Made by a program: the position numbers and the translations under genes. The notes under the pieces were generated by a model that saw only the letters and a program-made list of their open reading frames with translations, did not search any database and was not told where the DNA came from. DNA of 11,487 nucleotides from JAWLDB01 sp041686915 (GTDB taxonomy: Bacteria; Bacillota; UBA994; UBA5500), in NCBI GenBank assembly GCA_041686915.1, contig JAWLDB010000080.1:1-11487 (forward strand). Direction: 5' to 3'. Below, in pieces: positions 1 through 6,223 of this stretch. Each line of letters starts with the position of its first letter. The first letter of the stretch is position 1.

Positions 1-328
1 CATCGCCTACATACAAATTGATGTGCACCTGCTTCTGCTCTAGAAACCTCAGCAGATGAACCAGTATGTCCTTTTCTATCTGCAGTGAACGCCACACTTC
101 GCCGGTCTGTGTAGTCTTGATCAGAGCTCCCTGGTAAGTAATCAGGGGAAGGTCAAGGGATAACTGCTGGGCAAAAGGCAAGGCCGACTGATACATGCGC
201 CCGGTGGCAAGGGTAACCAACACCCCTGCATCCCTAACGGCTTGCACTGCGTCCTGCACTCTCCTGCTAATTGTCCCGTTAGGACAGAGCAACGTATCAT
301 CCAAATCTATCGCGACCAAGCGCAGCAC
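1..328 (-). CDS. Cof-type HAD-IIB family hydrolase, N-terminal part (runs off window)
   Basis: Partial gene; about 109 codons are visible and the C-terminus lies outside the window. The protein starts VLRLVAIDLDDTLL, the HAD motif I (DxDxT) with nucleophile Asp8 and acid Asp10. Motif II is the Thr in LATGR (Thr42), the typical signature of the Cof/YidA-type IIB subgroup, which dephosphorylates sugar phosphates, FMN, PLP or similar small molecules in the cytosol. A further conserved stretch, LPLITYQGALI, leads into the cap region. The start is GTG at 328: no in-frame ATG precedes it, and GGAGGTGG lies about 5 nt upstream. It follows the exporter terminator, so it is probably transcribed separately, although I could not pick out a convincing promoter in 329-457. 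The substrate cannot be inferred. Confidence 0.88.
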   Translation of the reverse strand, partial: MLRLVAIDLDDTLLCPNGTISRRVQDAVQAVRDAGVLVTLATGRMYQSALPFAQQLSLDLPLITYQGALIKTTQTGEVWRSLQIEKDILVHLLRFLEQKQVHINLYVGD

Positions 329-455
329 TCTGCCACCTCCATCTGTTTTTGTCTGCCTGCGCAGTAGTCAGTTGCTTCTCAGGCATAACTAATATGCTCT
401 TAATTTTCTCTCTTTTTGTGCTAAATCCTGCACCTGTTCCATCAGGCGGGACGAC

Positions 456-479
456 AAAAGAGCCGCAAGCGCGGCTCTT
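456..479 (-). terminator. Intrinsic terminator of the ABC exporter operon
   Basis: A perfect 9-bp inverted repeat (458-466 with 471-479, arm core AGAGCCGC, loop AAGC on the plus strand) starts 20 nt after the stop codon of the second exporter gene. Read on the minus strand, the GC-rich stem ends in TTTT (the last two T are part of the stem), followed by GTCGTC. The short U-run makes it a moderate rather than ideal terminator. Confidence 0.8.
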
Positions 480-498
480 CAATCATCCTGACGGGGGT

Positions 499-2301
499 TT
501 ATGCGGTTTCTTGATGCTTGAACTGCATATCGTAAAGGGTGCGGTAAAGGCCATCTTCCCTGGCGAGCAACTCGTCATGGGTACCTTCTTCCACTACCCG
601 TCCCTGATCGATGACCACAATCTTGTCAGCATTACGGATGGTAGAGAGGCGATGGGCAATCACAAAGGCAGTCCGGTCTCTGAGCAAGCGATCCAATGCC
701 TTCTGAATGATGACCTCAGTGTATGCATCTACGCTGGAAGTAGCCTCGTCCAGAATGAGAATGCGTGGATCACACAAGAGTGCCCGCGCAAACGAGATCA
801 ACTGACGCTGACCAATAGATAGCCGGGACCCCCGCTCGTGTACTTCGGTATCATACCCTTGGGGCAGGCGCATGATGAACTCGTGCGCACCGACCATCGT
901 AGCTGCGGCCATCACCTGCTCATCGGTTGCGTCGGGCCGGCCATAGCAGATATTGTCATGGATTGTCCCTGAGAAGAGGAAGGTGTCCTGCAGCACGATA
1001 CCTAGCTGCTGATGCAACGACTTGAGCGTTACCTGCCGCAAGTCGTGTCCGTCAATGGTGATGCGCCCTTCCTGCGGATCATAGAACCTGGAAAGCAGAT
1101 TTATAGTAGAGCTCTTGCCTGCTCCAGTAGGGCCAACCAGGGCTACAGTCTGGCCTGGCTCTGCCGCAATTACTACATCGTGTAATACGGGCTGCTCTGG
1201 ATAATACCCGAACGTGACACCGTCGAATACAACACGCCCCTTAATAACCGGCAGGTCATATGCATCAGGTGCATCCTGCACCTCTGGCTCCGTTTCCAGC
1301 AGCTCAAAGATACGGTTAACCGAGACGGTAGCAGATTGCCAAATGTTATATACGTGCGAAAGGTCGCGGATTGGCATAAAGAACTGGCCTACGTAATTAT
1401 AAAAGGCGTAGACAGTACCAACTGTTAGAACACCAGTCCTGATTAACGAACCGCCGTACCAGAGAACCATGCAAATCCCGACCGCTCCGACCAACTCTAC
1501 CAATGGACCGAACATGGAATTAAGCTGCGCGGCCTGCATGTTTGCTTGCATGTTTTCCATGTTGGTTGCGTCAAACCGCTGCGAGTTCTGGTCTTCCCTG
1601 GTAAAGGATTGTACAACTCTGATGCCGGAGATATTCTCCTGCAAGTTGGCGTTGACGGTCGCGATTTTGCGCCGCACCTGATGATAGGCCAGCTGCATAC
1701 GGGTCCGGAACTTAGTTGCCAATAACACCAGAAATGGCAGAGTCGTAAAGGTCAGCAGCGCCAAACGCCAGTTGAAGGACAACATGATGCCGACTATACC
1801 CACCAGCTTGAAAATGTCGTTGATCACATTCAGAATGCCTGAGGATACCAGTTCACTGAGGGCGTTGACATCGTTGGTTACCCGAGACATGACTCGCCCG
1901 GCCTCAATCCGGTCATAGAAGTTGAATGACAGCCTCTGCAGGTGCTCAAACAGGCGTTGCCTGATGCTATAGATGATGTTTTGCCCTGCCCAGGAGACAA
2001 AGTATGTCTGCCAATAGGTGCAGATCCAGTTAAGGATATACACCACCAGGTAGATCAGTGAGATGGTTGTAAGGCCGTCAATGTTCCTCTCTTCGCGAAT
2101 GAAGCGGTCGATAGCAGTGCGCATCAGGATCGGTGTAGCCAGCCCGGTAACCGAAACAGCCAACATGAATACCAGCCCGGCTAGCAGATAGAAGCGGTAC
2201 GGCCAAATGAAGGGCCCAATGCGCTTGATAACAGAGGCGTCTACCTTTACATTCAGCGTCTCGGCGTCAAAGCGCCCATGTCCATGTCCACCACCTCGCA
2301 T
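499..2301 (-). CDS. Heterodimeric ABC exporter subunit, consensus-site half (TM288/BmrD-like)
   Basis: About 600 aa: an N-terminal six-helix type IV (ABC exporter) membrane domain (about residues 25-320) fused to a nucleotide-binding domain. Visible motifs are Walker A GPTGAGKSS (390-398), Q-loop VLQDTFLF, signature LSIGQRQ (494-500), Walker B ILILDE with catalytic Glu519, D-loop SSVD and switch His550 (IAHRLST). Its own Walker A/B and His are complete, but its signature is LSIGQ rather than LSGGQ, as expected for the partner of a degenerate subunit. The N-terminus is Gly/His-rich (MRGGGHGHGR). The likely start is ATG 2301, which overlaps the stop of the upstream gene (TAATG) and has AGGAGGT 8 nt upstream. 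A TTG two codons earlier is too close to that Shine-Dalgarno. The pair probably exports drugs, lipids or peptides across the cytoplasmic membrane; the substrate is unknown. Confidence 0.93.
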   Translation of the reverse strand: MRGGGHGHGRFDAETLNVKVDASVIKRIGPFIWPYRFYLLAGLVFMLAVSVTGLATPILMRTAIDRFIREERNIDGLTTISLIYLVVYILNWICTYWQTYFVSWAGQNIIYSIRQRLFEHLQRLSFNFYDRIEAGRVMSRVTNDVNALSELVSSGILNVINDIFKLVGIVGIMLSFNWRLALLTFTTLPFLVLLATKFRTRMQLAYHQVRRKIATVNANLQENISGIRVVQSFTREDQNSQRFDATNMENMQANMQAAQLNSMFGPLVELVGAVGICMVLWYGGSLIRTGVLTVGTVYAFYNYVGQFFMPIRDLSHVYNIWQSATVSVNRIFELLETEPEVQDAPDAYDLPVIKGRVVFDGVTFGYYPEQPVLHDVVIAAEPGQTVALVGPTGAGKSSTINLLSRFYDPQEGRITIDGHDLRQVTLKSLHQQLGIVLQDTFLFSGTIHDNICYGRPDATDEQVMAAATMVGAHEFIMRLPQGYDTEVHERGSRLSIGQRQLISFARALLCDPRILILDEATSSVDAYTEVIIQKALDRLLRDRTAFVIAHRLSTIRNADKIVVIDQGRVVEEGTHDELLAREDGLYRTLYDMQFKHQETA

Positions 2302-4067
2302 TAGCAAGCACCTCCTTCTGCTCCAGCAATGACGGATTGTAGCTCTTGCTGCTTAAACTGCAAGTCATAGATTTCCCTGTAAATGCCACCCTGCTCAAGC
2401 AGGACCTCATGAGTGCCCTGCTCAGCAATAGCACCATCCTGCAGCACAATGATTTGGTCAGCATTCTTAACTGTTGATAGACGCTGAGCAATAACAAAGG
2501 TGGTCCGGTTCTGCATGAGTTCTTCCAACGCCAGCTGTATCAGGTATTCCGTCTCTGTGTCTACGCTGGAGGTTGAGTCATCCAGGATCAGGATACGGGG
2601 GTCCATCAGTAGAGCACGCGCAATTGCGATACGCTGTTTCTGACCGCCGGAGAGGCCGACGCCGCGTTCGCCCACCAAAGAGTCATAGCCTTCCGGCAAA
2701 CTGATAATAAAATCATGGATGCGGGCTGCCTTGGCAGCTGCAATGATCTCAGCCTCAGTGGCATTGGTATGTCCATAGGCAATGTTCTCGCGGATAGTAG
2801 CCGAGAACAAGAAGGTCTCCTGCAACACTATGCCAATCTGCTTGCGCAAGGACTCGATGGTTACGTCGCGGATGTCTGTGCCGTCAACAGTGACTTTACC
2901 TTCGCTGACATCATAGAACCGGGGAATCAGATTGATGACAGTGCTCTTGCCAGAGCCGGTGGCGCCAAGCAAAGCAACCCGCTGGCCTGGCCTGGCATCA
3001 ATGTTCAGATGTTTCAGCACTAAGCTTTCGCCATCATAGCCAAAAGAGACATCTTCAAAGCGGATATGGCCTTTGACTGCAGCCATACTTTTGGCTCCTG
3101 GCCGGTCCTGTACATCCGGTTTGGTATCAAGGATTTCGAAGATGCGGCTTGTTGCAGCTGATGCCTGGTTGTACATGTTCACCAACCAACCCAACATGCG
3201 CACCGGCGCAACCAGTCGCATAAGCAGGGCGTTGAATGCTAACATCTGACCGATAGTCATGGTACCCAAAATAACTGATCGCCCACCGTACCACAGGATC
3301 AGCGTCGTGCCGGCCCCAGTAATAAAGTTCATCAGCGGAAAGTAGAAAGCCCATAGCCTGACGGTGATTATATTCTGTTCGAGATACTCCCAGTTTTTCT
3401 TGCGAAACTTCTCAATCTCCCGCTCCTCTTGGGCAAAGGCCCGGACGACCCGCACGCCGGTCACGTTTTCCTGCAGGACTGTAGTCAGTTCTGCCATCTG
3501 CTGCTGGATTTTGCGGTAACGTGGGCGAACATGCTTACTAAACATGGCCACTGACCAGGCCAGGAAGGGCATGGTCGATAGAGAGAGGATGGTCAGCTGC
3601 CAGTTCATAGACAAGCAGGTCACAAGGACGAATACAAAGGTAAAAAAGCTGCTAACCAGGCGCATTGTGCCGAAGCTGATAAAGCGGCGCAACTGCTCAA
3701 CATCGGCAGTCGCACGGGACATCAACTGCCCGGTCTGCGCCTTGTCATAGAAACTGAAGGATAAGTTCTGCAGGTGTTGATAGATGGAGTTGCGCAGGTC
3801 ATAGATAGTGCGTTGGCCAATCCACTCCATCATGATGCGCTCGGTATAGTTGATCGCGCCTTGGAGCAGAGTCACCCCGATTACCGAGAGTGCCGCCAGC
3901 ACCAGCATTGACCAGTTACCTTCCTCATAGATGTGGTCAAAGGTAAACTCGATTATCTTCGGCTGCACCATCAGCAGTGCGGTTCCCACTAACATTAGGA
4001 TGATTGCACACGTGAGCCTGAACCAATACTTCCGGACGTAACCAAAGAGGCGTACAATTGAATCCAT
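2301..4067 (-). CDS. Heterodimeric ABC exporter subunit, degenerate-site half (TM287/BmrC-like)
   Basis: About 588 aa with a six-helix exporter membrane domain followed by a nucleotide-binding domain. Motifs are Walker A GATGSGKST (368-376), Q-loop VLQETFLF, canonical signature LSGGQ (472-476) and Walker B ILILDD. Asp497 stands where the catalytic Glu should be, and the switch histidine is Gln528 (IAQRLST). These changes mark the non-hydrolysing site of heterodimeric exporters such as TM287/288, BmrCD and LmrCD. The degenerate Walker A/B of this chain would pair with the unusual LSIGQ of the downstream chain. ATG 4067 was chosen because AAGGAGA lies 7 nt upstream; the open frame extends about 21 codons further without a good ribosome site. 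It is the first gene of a two-gene operon, with stop and next start sharing one base. The substrate is unknown. Confidence 0.93.
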   Translation of the reverse strand: MDSIVRLFGYVRKYWFRLTCAIILMLVGTALLMVQPKIIEFTFDHIYEEGNWSMLVLAALSVIGVTLLQGAINYTERIMMEWIGQRTIYDLRNSIYQHLQNLSFSFYDKAQTGQLMSRATADVEQLRRFISFGTMRLVSSFFTFVFVLVTCLSMNWQLTILSLSTMPFLAWSVAMFSKHVRPRYRKIQQQMAELTTVLQENVTGVRVVRAFAQEEREIEKFRKKNWEYLEQNIITVRLWAFYFPLMNFITGAGTTLILWYGGRSVILGTMTIGQMLAFNALLMRLVAPVRMLGWLVNMYNQASAATSRIFEILDTKPDVQDRPGAKSMAAVKGHIRFEDVSFGYDGESLVLKHLNIDARPGQRVALLGATGSGKSTVINLIPRFYDVSEGKVTVDGTDIRDVTIESLRKQIGIVLQETFLFSATIRENIAYGHTNATEAEIIAAAKAARIHDFIISLPEGYDSLVGERGVGLSGGQKQRIAIARALLMDPRILILDDSTSSVDTETEYLIQLALEELMQNRTTFVIAQRLSTVKNADQIIVLQDGAIAEQGTHEVLLEQGGIYREIYDLQFKQQELQSVIAGAEGGAC

Positions 4068-4159
4068 ACAAGTCTCTCCTTCCCGGGGGCAATCACCAAC
4101 TATTCTATAGGCGAATAGAGGCCGACACAATCATAAATAGTATGAAATATCTGATATAC

Positions 4160-4189
4160 AGTTTAGAGTTAATCCCGTGCACATGTCAA
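4160..4189 (-). promoter_or_regulatory. Candidate sigma-A promoter of the ABC exporter operon
   Basis: On the minus strand a perfect -35 box TTGACA (4189-4184) is followed after 18 nt by TAAACT (4165-4160; 4 of 6 matches to TATAAT). This predicts a start of transcription near 4153 and a leader of about 85 nt before ATG 4067. The -35 box is embedded in the 11-mer TATGTTGACAT that is also found around the -35 box at 5444-5449. The gap 4068-4283 holds only this promoter and the upstream terminator at 4231-4261. Confidence 0.6.
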
Positions 4190-4230
4190 CATACTACTCC
4201 AGTAAATTTCAATAAGCGAAGTTTATAAGC

Positions 4231-4261
4231 AAAAAAATATTTGCCGCTGCCGGCAAATATT
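4231..4261 (-). terminator. Intrinsic terminator after the PspC/YvlD-like unit
   Basis: A perfect 11-bp stem (4236-4246 with 4251-4261, arm AATATTTGCCG, 4-nt loop) lies about 22 nt past the stop of the four-helix membrane protein gene. On the minus strand it is followed by TTTTTGC, giving seven T in a row when the last two stem bases are counted. This is a textbook rho-independent terminator and separates the unit from the ABC exporter. Confidence 0.88.
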
Positions 4262-4283
4262 CCACGATAACTCCTATAACCAC

Positions 4284-4646
4284 TCAATAGTGCTTTCGGC
4301 TATCTCCCACCAGCGCATTGACTATTGTGCTGAACAGGCTCATCAAGATGGAGACCCAAACGGCTGTCCAGAACCCAGGAATGCTAAAGCCGGGTACCAA
4401 CCAGTCTGTCACCTTTAGCATAAAGCCGTTCACAATAAAGGTGAAAAGACCTAAGGTTATCAAGGTGAACGGCAGTGAGAGAATGAAAAAAACAGGCCTG
4501 ATCAGCGCATTCACAATCCCTAAGATCAGCCCGGCGACAATTACCGCCAACGGACCATCGATCTGCACACTCTGCACCAGGTAGGTGGATATCAGATATA
4601 GCCCGGCTGCATTGACGACAACCTTCCACCCAAAACTTCTCTTCAT
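4284..4646 (-). CDS. YvlD-like four-helix membrane protein (phage holin superfamily IV, PF04020 type)
   Basis: A 120-aa integral membrane protein with four hydrophobic segments (about residues 8-24, 31-51, 53-77 and 88-112). The segment GLILGIVNALIRPVFFILSL, rich in Gly/Asn/Pro, and the following LPFTLITLGLFTFIVNG are typical of the PF04020 family, to which Bacillus YvlD belongs. Despite the family name it is normally a chromosomal envelope protein, and no lysis genes or phage genes are nearby. ATG 4646 has an AAGGGGTGG-type ribosome site upstream. It sits 33 nt after the PspC-domain gene, the same neighbour as in Bacillus yvlC-yvlD, and is probably cotranscribed with it. The molecular function of the family is not established; an envelope-stress role is inferred from context. 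Confidence 0.88.
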   Translation of the reverse strand: MKRSFGWKVVVNAAGLYLISTYLVQSVQIDGPLAVIVAGLILGIVNALIRPVFFILSLPFTLITLGLFTFIVNGFMLKVTDWLVPGFSIPGFWTAVWVSILMSLFSTIVNALVGDSRKHY

Positions 4647-4679
4647 GACCCCACCCCTTACTTACTATCTAGTCTAAAT

Positions 4680-4871
4680 CTATAGGTCAACCTTTTTCGG
4701 TATTACTACCCAGGCCAACAGATAGAACAACAGACCCGTTCCGTAAACCAACACGCACAAACCCCAGGCCAATCTAACGATTGTCGGGTCGATGTGGAAG
4801 TATTCGGCGAGCCCACCACAAACACCACCTAGCATCCGTTGATGCTCGGACCGGTAGAGACGTTTGCTCAT
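4680..4871 (-). CDS. PspC-domain small membrane protein (YvlC-like)
   Basis: A 63-aa protein consisting of essentially one PspC domain. The start MSKRLYRSEHQRMLGGVCGG is followed by LAEYFHIDPTIVRL and then a hydrophobic helix pair ending in LLAWVVIPKK. These are the diagnostic PspC features: the KLYRS start, the GGVCGGLAEYF box and the AWVVIP end. PspC-type proteins sit in the cytoplasmic membrane and take part in envelope stress sensing in the Psp and Lia systems. The start is ATG 4871 with a GGGAGGGAGAG purine run upstream; the longer open frame (about 19 more codons) lacks a comparable site and would put an atypical N-terminus on the domain. It has its own promoter at 4927-4956 and is the first gene of a two-gene unit with the YvlD-like gene. 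Confidence 0.92.
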   Translation of the reverse strand: MSKRLYRSEHQRMLGGVCGGLAEYFHIDPTIVRLAWGLCVLVYGTGLLFYLLAWVVIPKKVDL

Positions 4872-4926
4872 AATTCTCTCCCTCCCCCATGCAAGGCTTA
4901 CACACACTGCAACCCCTGTTACTGTC

Positions 4927-4956
4927 ATTATAAACTTAGAAGGCTGTGATTGTCAC
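4927..4956 (-). promoter_or_regulatory. Candidate sigma-A promoter of the pspC-yvlD-like unit
   Basis: On the minus strand GTGACA (4956-4951; 5 of 6 matches to TTGACA) is followed after 18 nt by a perfect TATAAT (4932-4927). Transcription would begin near 4920, about 50 nt before ATG 4871. The inverted repeat at 4945-4957 covers the -35 element and could be an operator. Confidence 0.68.
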
Positions 4957-4957
4957 A
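4945..4957. promoter_or_regulatory. Inverted repeat TGTGA-TTG-TCACA over the -35 box
   Basis: A perfect 5-bp inverted repeat with a 3-nt centre overlaps the -35 element of the PspC unit promoter. The position fits repressor binding. The arms resemble half-sites of the CRP/FNR family, but the spacing (3, not 6) does not fit a classical site. The binding factor is unknown. Confidence 0.4.
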
Positions 4958-4974
4958 TAGTAGCAAATGCAAGT

Positions 4975-4996
4975 GCAGGGGGCCTAAGCCCCCTGC
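4975..4996 (-). terminator. GC-rich hairpin after the YvlB/LiaX-like gene (weak or imperfect terminator)
   Basis: A perfect 9-bp, very GC-rich stem (4975-4983 with 4988-4996, arm GCAGGGGGC, loop CTAA on the plus strand) starts 7 nt after the stop codon. On the minus strand it is followed by ACTTGCATTTGC, so the U-run is poor. It may be a leaky terminator, a barrier to 3' exonucleases, or both. Leakiness would let the upstream consensus promoter contribute to pspC transcription. Confidence 0.55.
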
Positions 4997-5003
4997 CTGC
5001 AAC

Positions 5004-5375
5004 CTACTCGACAATGACTTCGACGCGGATGCCTTCCTCGTCGTCTTCCACTTCCACCAGCTTGCCCATCGCACCATGCTTGATCGCATCAACCAGCTGC
5101 TTGATGTCGACGCCCTTGGCGTTACCCATGGCCTCTTCGGGGATGAACTTCATGCCTATATTCAGGCCTACATCAATCAACCCGATTGGCAAGTTCACGT
5201 TAACCTTGGCCTTTCCAGTCTTCAGGTCCATGACCTTCACCCTAAACCACTTTGCACCGCCAGTGGAAGGCAGCATTGACTGCTCCTCCACCGCCCCAAG
5301 CAACTTAGATGCTTCATCAGCTGTAATCTTGCCTTCCTGCACCATCTTCAGGATCTGCAAACGTTCATTTTCCAT
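5004..5375 (-). CDS. YvlB/LiaX-N-terminus-like protein with SHOCT-like domain
   Basis: A 123-aa soluble, acidic protein. Residues 3-30 form a SHOCT-like helical hairpin (LKMVQEGKITADEASKLL), the domain found at the N-terminus of Bacillus YvlB and enterococcal LiaX and at the C-terminus of DUF2089 proteins. Residues about 42-123 form a second, probably beta-rich domain with a conserved NVNLPIGLIDVGLNIG stretch, ending in the acidic LVEVEDDEEGIRVEVIV. The large DUF4097 adhesin-like region of full-length YvlB/LiaX is absent. ATG 5375 has AGGAGGT 10 nt upstream, slightly long spacing. It is driven by a perfect consensus promoter (5421-5449) and followed by a GC hairpin. Context suggests a role in envelope stress signalling with the PspC and YvlD-like proteins; this is inference. 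Confidence 0.82.
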   Translation of the reverse strand: MENERLQILKMVQEGKITADEASKLLGAVEEQSMLPSTGGAKWFRVKVMDLKTGKAKVNVNLPIGLIDVGLNIGMKFIPEEAMGNAKGVDIKQLVDAIKHGAMGKLVEVEDDEEGIRVEVIVE

Positions 5376-5377
5376 CA

Positions 5378-5387
5378 GTATGTTGAC
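5378..5387. repeat. Copy of the GTCAACATAC motif in the ribosome-binding region
   Basis: The plus strand reads GTATGTTGAC, the reverse complement of GTCAACATAC. This lies between the Shine-Dalgarno and the start codon of the 123-aa gene. The same 10-mer occurs at 4185-4194 over the exporter -35 box, and with one final-base change at 5445-5454 over this gene's own -35 box. It is a candidate operator motif. Confidence 0.4.
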
Positions 5388-5420
5388 CTCCTTCTCCCTC
5401 TGGGAGTTCTTCTTGAGACC

Positions 5421-5449
5421 ATTATATTCTTCATCCTTAATAATGTCAA
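5421..5449 (-). promoter_or_regulatory. Perfect consensus sigma-A promoter of the 123-aa gene
   Basis: On the minus strand TTGACA (5449-5444), a 17-nt spacer and TATAAT (5426-5421) match the housekeeping consensus at every position with ideal spacing. Transcription would start near 5414 and give a leader of about 40 nt. Such a strong promoter would be expected to need repression or to give high constitutive expression. The region 5450-5500 upstream of it is AT-rich, like an UP element. Confidence 0.88.
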
Positions 5450-5501
5450 CATATGCTTAAACATTTTTAATTACCATATTCACGTTATTGATGTGTGATA
5501 T

Positions 5502-5528
5502 GAAAATGAGCAGACAGTTGTCTGCTCA
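5502..5528 (-). terminator. Intrinsic terminator overlapping the stop codon of the 101-aa gene
   Basis: A perfect inverted repeat (5507-5516 with 5519-5528, arm TGAGCAGACA, effectively 8-9 bp with a short loop) is followed on the minus strand by TTTTCATATC. The TGA stop codon of the 101-aa gene (5528-5526) forms the first bases of the stem. It ends the DUF2089 unit. Confidence 0.82.
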
Positions 5529-5831
5529 AACAAGTTTGACAGTAACATGGGTGCCGTCATCCGGATCATGGACCTCTACTAACGTAAACGATCCCGCTGA
5601 CCTAAGGGCGGAAACCAACTCTGGTACCTGTGATAGAACGTCGGTTACCTGCATTGGAATATCCTGCAAGGCCTCTCTTGCTGCCGGCACAAAACGGGCG
5701 ACCAGCTTCCAGATGGATACACCCGTCTGCAGCAAGTCTTCCACCACCGCAAGCGGTATAGGGATGAACAGGCCTCTGCGTAGCTCAGGAGTGCGGACTC
5801 TCACGATCATCAGAAAGCTTGGTCGCCTCAT
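5526..5831 (-). CDS. 101-aa protein related to the C-terminal domain of the neighbouring SHOCT-like protein
   Basis: A small soluble protein that I cannot assign to a named family. Its N-terminus (FLMIVRVRTPELRRGLFIPI) and C-terminus (LVEVHDPDDGTHVTVKL) align by eye with residues about 42-123 of the 123-aa protein encoded next to it; the last 17-residue block has 8 identities with LVEVEDDEEGIRVEVIV. It therefore looks like that protein without the SHOCT-like hairpin. It starts 11 nt after the DUF2089 gene, whose stop codon adjoins its AGGGGGTG ribosome site, so the two are cotranscribed and probably translationally coupled. A plausible role is partner or modulator of the regulator, which carries the SHOCT-like part; this is inference. 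Confidence 0.78.
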   Translation of the reverse strand: MRRPSFLMIVRVRTPELRRGLFIPIPLAVVEDLLQTGVSIWKLVARFVPAAREALQDIPMQVTDVLSQVPELVSALRSAGSFTLVEVHDPDDGTHVTVKLV

Positions 5832-5842
5832 CGTTACACCCC

Positions 5843-6223
5843 CTAGGAAAGTGACTTGAGAGCCTTCACTGCCTCCTCGGCAGAAATCTCGCCTTTAGCC
5901 AGCTGATCCAATACATCCTTACGTCGACTGCTCGCTTCGCTGCGGTCTACCTGGTCTACCCTGTAACCCATGGCTTCCAAGACGTTATCCAAACGCCCAC
6001 GCACAGTCGGGTAGGAAATGCCCAGCTCGCGCTCGACCTCTTTGATATTGCCACGGCACTTCAGAAAGACTTCAACAAAGTTCTTCTGCTCAGGGTTCAA
6101 ACCACAGAACCGGCAGTTCTCGAAGTTGCCTTCGATAGTGGTTTCACAGTGATGACAGCTCAGCTTGGTTACATCCAACTTCTCTCCGCATACCGGACAA
6201 ATGCCCGGAACTTGATAACGCAT
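5843..6223 (-). CDS. DUF2089-family zinc-ribbon/HTH regulator with SHOCT-like C-terminus
   Basis: A 126-aa probable DNA-binding protein. Residues 9-40 are Cys-rich with three CxxC pairs (9/12, 23/26, 37/40), forming a zinc ribbon. Residues about 45-87 are a helix-turn-helix of sigma-factor-like type, with LKCRGNIKEVERELGISYPT and then VRGRLDNVL. Residues 101-126 are a SHOCT-like hairpin (LDQLAKGEISAEEAVKAL). This order is that of the DUF2089 family. ATG 6223 is preceded by AAGGAGTG at 7 nt. It is the first gene of a unit with the 101-aa gene and has an extended -10 promoter (6285-6313) carrying a palindrome, which suggests autoregulation. Targets are probably the adjacent YvlB-, PspC- and YvlD-like genes, inferred from position only. 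Confidence 0.88.
   Translation of the reverse strand: MRYQVPGICPVCGEKLDVTKLSCHHCETTIEGNFENCRFCGLNPEQKNFVEVFLKCRGNIKEVERELGISYPTVRGRLDNVLEAMGYRVDQVDRSEASSRRKDVLDQLAKGEISAEEAVKALKSLS

Noticed and set aside
2302..2307. TTG start two codons upstream of the second exporter subunit
   Set aside because: It lies 2 nt from the AGGAGGT ribosome site, too close; ATG 2301 has proper spacing and the typical TAATG coupling.
4284..4646. Phage holin-like protein as a sign of a prophage or lysis cassette
   Set aside because: The family name is misleading: PF04020-type proteins are common chromosomal partners of PspC-domain genes, and no endolysin, integrase or structural phage gene is present.
4945..4957. 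Classical CRP/FNR binding site
   Set aside because: The half-sites TGTGA/TCACA are separated by 3 nt instead of 6, and no CRP-type gene is in the window; kept only as an unassigned inverted repeat.
4864..5460. Long plus-strand open frame of 198 codons, with others at 349-822, 8089-8574 and 8875-9270
   Set aside because: They lie opposite or across convincing minus-strand genes, lack family motifs and good ribosome sites, and have the composition of antisense shadows.
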